A stretch of DNA of 64,000 nt, taken from contig NC_132984.1 of the NCBI RefSeq assembly GCF_047496725.1, forward strand, positions 5,281,001 through 5,345,000, written 5' to 3'. Position 1 is the first letter of the stretch, and the number at the start of each line of letters is the position of its first letter. The position numbers were made by a program, and so were the translations under genes. The notes under the pieces were generated by a model, which did not search any database, was not told the origin of the DNA, and was given only the letters and a program-made list of their open reading frames with translations. This stretch comes from Anoplolepis gracilipes. Taxonomy: Eukaryota; Arthropoda; Insecta; Hymenoptera; Formicidae. Positions 60,301-64,000 of the stretch are shown piece after piece.

Positions 60301-62762
60301 GCAGAAATTAGTTCCAAAATCTAAAATTTTCAAATCTTTTTAGATTTTACAAATAAATTTTAATTTTGTAATTTAAATTTTTATTTAAATTTTTTATAAA
60401 AACTCTCAGATTAATGCGATTAATAAAGATTTCTTTGCCTTTCATTCTAGAAATCTTTCTCGAAAATACAATAATTATTATTATTATTATCATTATTATT
60501 TCTGGAATTTTTTTATCTTCAATTATAGAGTCTGAAAAATGAATTAAATTCTCCATTTTTTCACATCTTTCTTCTCCACATCTGAGTTTCAATATAAAAA
60601 AAAAAAAAAAATTGAACAAGAAAAAGCAAATTTTTAAACCTTTGATTTTTTTTTATTTTTTGAATAAATATTCAGATGAATTTATTTTCAAGATTTGAAA
60701 ATTTTTATTATTTTAACCGCTCGCAATAAATAACTATTCTTTATTTTTCGACTCCTGAAATCTTTAAATACTCGTTGGCGGGACCTTTTAGCTTCAGAAG
60801 CTAATATTTTCTTATATCTTTCAATAGCTCGAACTGTTAAACTCCAAATAAAGGAAGATGGATAAAATAACATGTTTTTGTCTAACAAGTATAATGTAAT
60901 ATTATACGTGTAATCTCGTTTGGGTCGCTGAATACAATATGATAGTTTTATTTGCCCAAGTCCATAAAAAAGATGGTAAAATTTTGTCCTAAAAAGGTCG
61001 AAAACATTTTTCTCGGCCCTTTTACGATTGGATGGGAAAACCTTTGCTCTCAAACGATTTATGTTCATTTATTCCACGGATTTAGATAAATAAAACTGAT
61101 ATTTTTTTGTATCTCGCATATCTTATTTAGCAGTTTAGTTTCAGAAACTGAGAAGCTTTTTTACGATTAGATGAATAAATTTCACCTTCGAACAACCTTG
61201 AACCATTATTAATTTTTGACCTTAGATTTTCCATGGATAAATAAAAATCTGATATAAAATATTAAAGAACGTACACATCCTGGAACTTCCATTTAAACTC
61301 GGAATAGATACCTATTCTTCATTCTTCGGTGTCTGAATTCTTTATATAAGTTCTTCGGGAAAGCTGACATATACAAAAGTGTTTAAATCCCGGAACTTTT
61401 TCATCCCCTCGATTTCGTGGGCGAATCCCTGAGAATCCCACGGTCTCTCGATTTCCCGCGGCTTAAATCCTGACGTGGAAAATTAAAGAAAGCCGGTTGA
61501 CGTCTTTGCCAACCCGTCCTCTACCTACCTACCTCGATTCCCCTCGAGACGTCACGTCACGGGTGTTATTGACGTGACGTCGAGCGGAATTCGCACGTGC
61601 GGCGGATGTACACGTGCGTGGGCCATAATCTTGCAACGAGAGAACGTCCATCTCTCCCTTTCATCCCCCTTCATCTCCCATCCAGTATCCTGTACTTGTG
61701 GTAGTCACCGAGATGGACGTTATGACCTACGCTCGATCATCACGACCGCCAACAGCGGAAGCGGAATACGAGCTGACCATTAACAGACGACGGAGACTGA
61801 AAGCGGAAGCGTATTTCAAGGAAGATTCATGTCTATACTGTTGGGGGTGACCCGCGAGTCCCGCGTCAAAGTTTAACGACGAGCGCGATGACTTATGGAG
61901 AGTGTTGTCTGCCGGAAACTTTACACTGACTTTCGAGATAAAGCGCTCAAATGGACGTGTAAGAATGACTCTGCGAGGATTGTCTCCGGGAGTGTAACTT
62001 ATTAATAAATGATTTGTAGGAAACACAGCAACCGTTGCTACAGGAGAGCGTCGATAATCTCCATTTACGCACTTAAAAGGCGATAAATCTTGCAAGAGAA
62101 CAAGCTTCCTGAAACATATTTTTAATAAAAATTAATGCAAAAGAAGTATTTTAAATATTAAAATAGAAAGGGCAAAATGTTTCATAAATATTTCTACTTA
62201 TTATTCTATAAATAATTAAATTCACGAGCTTCATTAATTTTCTTCTCTTTTAATTGAGAGAATATAAAAGGAAAATAATAACACATATTTTTTATGAAAT
62301 AATTTCATTAGAATTTACAACATATTTTATTATAAGATACGTGTTAATATTAGCCAAAATTTAAATAGAAATATATGAAATTATAAAGAAAGATTACAAT
62401 TATTTCGATAAAAATCTAATTTATTATTAACACTAATTATAAATTTTTAATTTATAATTCATAAAAAAATAACAAAATTCATGAAAAAGGAGAGCATTAA
62501 TTTATTTACAATCATTGTGCAATCAGTGTAAAAATTATGTTTTACATCTTTCGTTTTTTCCTTTTAATTCATTCTAACGAAAATTAATCTATCGTAGAAC
62601 AATAGATTAAAAAGAAGATATTTCTATCTATATAATTCGATATAAAGAACTAAAATCGCAAGCGATCGATTAATTTGTCTTTTTTATTCGTCGCTTAGAG
62701 ATCTAATTAAAGGATTACAAGGTGAACAACACTGATAACACCAATAAATCTGACGCAACGCT
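57363..62762 (+). other. Probable intron 2 of the 5-HT2A-type receptor
   Basis: I looked for a TM5 exon on the plus strand and saw none. The sequence is AT-rich with GC-richer stretches at 58.55-59.05, 59.4-60.0 and 61.4-62.1 kb. The last of these carries palindromic CRE-like sites and two CACGTG boxes. Overlapping frames of up to 154 codons at 59.5-60.0 kb have no recognisable content. Confidence 0.6.
61543..61616. promoter_or_regulatory. Cluster of inverted CRE-like sites and two CACGTG E-boxes
   Basis: GACGTCACGTCA (61548-61559) and TGACGTGACGTC (61570-61581) are exact reverse complements, flanked by CTCGA and GAG. CACGTG occurs at 61594-61599 and again at 61611-61616. These match CREB/ATF-type half-sites and bHLH E-boxes. 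Function is inference. Confidence 0.45.
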
Positions 62763-62980
62763 TTTATTGGAGCTCGCAGAATATTTCACTGACCAGGTGG
62801 ACACGCACAAGAGAGAGAGAGAGAGAGAGAGAGAGGAAGAAAACTGCGACAGTATTGAATAAAAAAAAGCAGACGCGAGGATATTAACGAAAAGTGACGA
62901 CAAGCGTATCGCGATTTTATCGCGATGACGAATGACAGATGTCAGAGATGACAGAAGGGGCCAATGCGTGTTTTCGACCC
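62763..62980 (-). terminator. Rpn2: 3' UTR and poly(A) signal of Rpn2
   Basis: The stop codon is TAA (62983-62981, minus strand). AATAAA on the minus strand lies at 62768-62763. A CT/GA microsatellite at about 62811-62834 falls inside this UTR. Confidence 0.5.
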
Positions 62981-63051
62981 TTAATCCTCGGTGTACTCGA
63001 AAGGTTCGGGCGGATCGGCCTCTTTCTCCTCCTCCGGCTTCGGTCCAAAAG
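62981..63051 (-). CDS. Rpn2: Rpn2 terminal coding exon
   Basis: 71 nt, completing an Ala codon and encoding FGPKPEEEKEADPPEPFEY, then TED and the TAA stop. Confidence 0.93.
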
Positions 63052-63927
63052 CTGAAACAAATCGAAAGTGCTCAGACAAACGCCCTTCCCAGCATACTCT
63101 CTCGGTTCCTCTTGTTTTTGTAGCAATTTTACTTATAAAGTAATTAAAATATTTACTCTTCAAATAATATTAAGAATACAGTATGAATTATTAATAAAAT
63201 ATTGTAAAAAATACTCTTTACAAGCTTTGAAAAATTAATTGTATATACATTATACGTAAAAAATTATGTGTAAAAAAATGTATAATTAAATTTTTTTTCA
63301 TCTTTCCAATCTCTTCCTCCTTCCTCTATAAATTTATCATTATTAAATATAAAATAAAATCTTTATAAAATATAATCAAAATAAAATATCAAATATAATC
63401 AAATAACAAATATAATTAAAATATTTCAAAAAAATTTTGTCTTATTCCTTTTTCTGTCTATTATAAATATATATACAATATACACTACAAATTAAAAACA
63501 CCAACCTTCCCTTCCCTTTTCAAAATCAATTTATAAAAAAATAATTTTGACTAATAAATTTAAGATAATATTATTTACCGGCGACGGGCTTAACGAGCTC
63601 TTCATCCGTGTCGGGCTGCAGATGCTTGACCATGACGATGCCGCCGATCTGAATATCCTTAACGGGAACGTAAGGGCTGCCCTCGAACAATTGGATGACC
63701 TTCAATTGCTGACGCAGAACTCGCGCGGGATTCTGGAGGACTTCCACTAGGTCGAAGTTGGGGTCAGACTCCTTCTTCTCCTTCTCATCGTCCTTACTTC
63801 CCTTCTTCTCAATCTTCTCCTTGGACTCTTTAGCCTCCTTCTCGTCCTTCTTCTTGTCATCCTTCTCCTTCGAGGACGATGCGGCTTCTTTCACCTCGTG
63901 AAGCTCCTTCGTCTCCGAGGGCGGATC
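62981..63927 (-). CDS. Rpn2: 26S proteasome regulatory subunit Rpn2/PSMD1 (C-terminal two exons)
   Basis: Rpn2 is the large PC-repeat scaffold subunit of the 19S regulatory particle base, acting in ubiquitin-dependent protein degradation in nucleus and cytosol. The window holds only the last 139 residues, in exons 63579-63927 and 62981-63051 (phase-1 junction, GTAAAT donor, TTTGTTTCAG acceptor). Visible parts: a Lys/Glu-rich KEKE tract (DDKKKDEKEAKESKEK), then NPARVLRQQLKVIQLFEG, YVPVKDIQIGGIVMVKH, and DEELVKPVAAFGPK. The acidic end is DPPEPFEYTED. This order and the PPEPFEY ending match the C-terminus of PSMD1, from memory about 950 residues in animals. The upstream exons lie beyond 64000. 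Strand is opposite to both receptor genes. Confidence 0.95.
63579..63927 (-). CDS. Rpn2: Rpn2 penultimate coding exon
   Basis: 349 nt, phase 0 in (acceptor ATATTGCAG), phase 1 out. Carries the KEKE tract and the conserved beta-rich C-terminal block ending VKPVA. Confidence 0.93.
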
Positions 63928-64000
63928 CTGCAATATGTTTTTAGATTTTTCCTTGTCAGCAATCTATTATCCTGTCTTTTTCGTGTATTTGCCATGCAAA
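63928..64000 (-). other. Rpn2: Rpn2 intron (partial)
   Basis: Sequence upstream (minus strand) of the acceptor at 63929-63928; T-rich on the minus strand and running out of the window. Confidence 0.7.

Noticed and set aside
61727..62095. 122-codon minus-strand frame
   Set aside because: No recognised content, no start context or partner exons; sits beside the regulatory-looking cluster.

Overview
The window looks like an AT-rich insect chromosome, most likely from a hymenopteran and probably an ant. This rests on two insect-type serotonin receptor genes, short introns next to very long AT-rich ones, abundant TA/GA microsatellites, and many small non-autonomous DNA transposons with TA or TTAA flanks. 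No bacterial or viral gene was recognised. Species-level placement is inference.

Layout. (1) 1-7014, plus strand: the last five coding exons of a 5-HT2-type serotonin receptor (5-HT2B / 5-HT2-beta type), from extracellular loop 1 to the stop codon. Its 5' exons lie before the window. (2) 7015-28630: intergenic DNA. It hides a small minus-strand gene at 13123-15765, built from a signal-peptide exon, five tandemly duplicated 81-84 nt exons and a short terminal exon. Each duplicated exon encodes one four-cysteine follistatin-like module, and I recognise no named gene. (3) 28631-57362, plus strand: the first two coding exons of a second 5-HT2-type receptor (5-HT2A / 5-HT2-alpha type), split by a 28.2 kb intron that carries most of the mobile elements. 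(4) 57363-62762: AT-rich DNA, probably receptor intron 2, with a GC-rich patch holding CRE-like and E-box sites. (5) 62763-64000, minus strand: the last two coding exons of the 26S proteasome regulatory subunit Rpn2 (PSMD1). The receptor's remaining exons (TM5-TM7) are not in the window, so Rpn2 may sit inside receptor intron 2 on the opposite strand.

How the genes relate. The two receptors are paralogues in head-to-tail tandem. Both are interrupted by a phase-1 intron in the same Gly codon just after TM2, which supports an old tandem duplication. Both would be membrane receptors for serotonin. The 5-HT2B-type copy carries Gly-Arg-Tyr in place of the DRY motif at the cytoplasmic end of TM3. 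Rpn2 is an unrelated housekeeping neighbour. The cysteine-module gene between the receptors is the least expected item: the frame, all splice phases and all four cysteines hold through every copy, and two copies have identical exons.
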